Below are positions 34,418 to 34,791 of a stretch of DNA of 34,791 nt, piece after piece. The position numbers were made by a program, and so were the translations under genes. Position 1 is the first letter of the stretch, and each line of letters begins with the position of its first letter. Location: positions 1-34,791 of the forward strand of contig JAXMBS010000057.1 in the NCBI GenBank assembly GCA_046349775.1, written 5' to 3'. The notes below the pieces were generated by a model. The model ran no database searches. It was not told where the DNA came from and saw only the letters and a program-made list of their open reading frames with translations. This DNA comes from JAEUIG01 sp046349775 (GTDB lineage: Bacteria; Planctomycetota; Planctomycetia; Planctomycetales; Planctomycetaceae).

Positions 34418-34791
34418 CTACTTCCCGCCGCTGCCGAGGAAGCTGAACAGCCGCTTCCGCGGCTTTTCTTCCTCCGCATTCGAAGCGGAGACGACCGTCT
34501 GCTGGTCGAGCTGCGCAGCCAGTTGCTCGATCGACTTGGTGACCTTCGCCCGCGGCGCCTGCGTGATCAACGGCACGCCGTTGTTCCGCGACTCGACCAT
34601 CGACGCGTAGTCGTTGGGAATCTTCCAGAACACCTCGCGGCCGATCGTCTCCAGCGCCTTGTTCAGGCTGATCTGCGAATCCTCCAGCCCGATGCGGTTG
34701 ACGACCACGCGAATCTTGTCCGTCAGTTCGCGCTCATCGAGGAACTGCATCAGCCGGACCACGTTCCGCAGGCACGGCAGATCGAGCTGCG
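34418..34791 (-). CDS. CpaE/MinD-like ATPase, C-terminal part
   Basis: The gene enters from the right edge; the visible 124 residues start QLDLPCLRNVVRLMQFLDER, with the LDLP-x-LRN pattern of CpaE-type pilus localisation ATPases. Then come KIRVVVNRIGLEDSQISL, EVFWKIPNDYASMVESRNNG and PLITQAPRAKVTKSIEQLAA, as in CpaE/ParA-like proteins, and a Lys/Arg/Gly end. The nucleotide-binding P loop is outside the window. In these systems the protein helps place or assemble Tad/Flp pili; the pilin-like gene in this window is 29 kb away. Confidence 0.85.
   Translation of the reverse strand, partial: QLDLPCLRNVVRLMQFLDERELTDKIRVVVNRIGLEDSQISLNKALETIGREVFWKIPNDYASMVESRNNGVPLITQAPRAKVTKSIEQLAAQLDQQTVVSASNAEEEKPRKRLFSFLGSGGK

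Overview
The window is a GC-rich bacterial chromosome segment that reads as Planctomycetota, most likely the Planctomycetales/Planctomycetaceae side. The pointers are a split three-gene transhydrogenase, Flp-like pilin with a Cys-rich tail, many exported Tat/lipoprotein oxidoreductases and beta-propellers, a lipoprotein joining a FlgI-like P-ring domain to HEAT repeats, and gaps packed with inverted-repeat elements of the kinds common in this phylum. The assignment rests on recognising protein families, not on a database search.

Layout. 1-159: start of a membrane protein running off the left edge (-). 572-5077: a probable + strand unit with pntAA, pntAB, pntB, an FKBP-type isomerase and coaX; coaX carries a frameshift near its 3' end. 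5248-5583: a pilin-like protein (-). 6305-7699: an NtrC-type sigma-54 activator (+). 8028-10374: rpmF, plsX and fabD, the lipid-synthesis cluster without fabH. 10508-12061: a small cupin and a DUF3500 protein (-). 12215-13912: a broken MFS transporter (-). 14173-16784: a divergent pair, beta-propeller (-) and Gfo/Idh/MocA oxidoreductase (+). 17027-23946: a - strand run of MsrP-like sulfoxide reductase, SMC and the FlgI/HEAT lipoprotein. 24250-24534: a small beta-rich protein (+). 24627-28000: pdxA and alpha-glucan phosphorylase (-). 28330-30789: a second propeller plus Gfo/Idh/MocA pair (-). 30942-31502: hslV (+). 31527-34157: a large secreted glycosidase-like protein (-). 34418-34791: the 3' end of a CpaE/MinD-like ATPase (-).

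Most genes are housekeeping: redox balance, CoA and PLP synthesis, fatty-acid and phospholipid initiation, chromosome condensation, glycogen breakdown, proteolysis. The two propeller/oxidoreductase pairs and the glycosidase-like protein suggest exported carbohydrate processing.

The least ordinary feature lies between the genes. At least four families of inverted repeats fill the gaps. The most striking (here family A) has arms of 35 nt built from blocks of 9, 8, 8 and 10 nt, each ending in AG, around an unrelated 50-116 nt spacer. Family B has donated the likely start codon and N-terminus of pntAB. I found no tRNA, rRNA, CRISPR array, insertion sequence or prophage.
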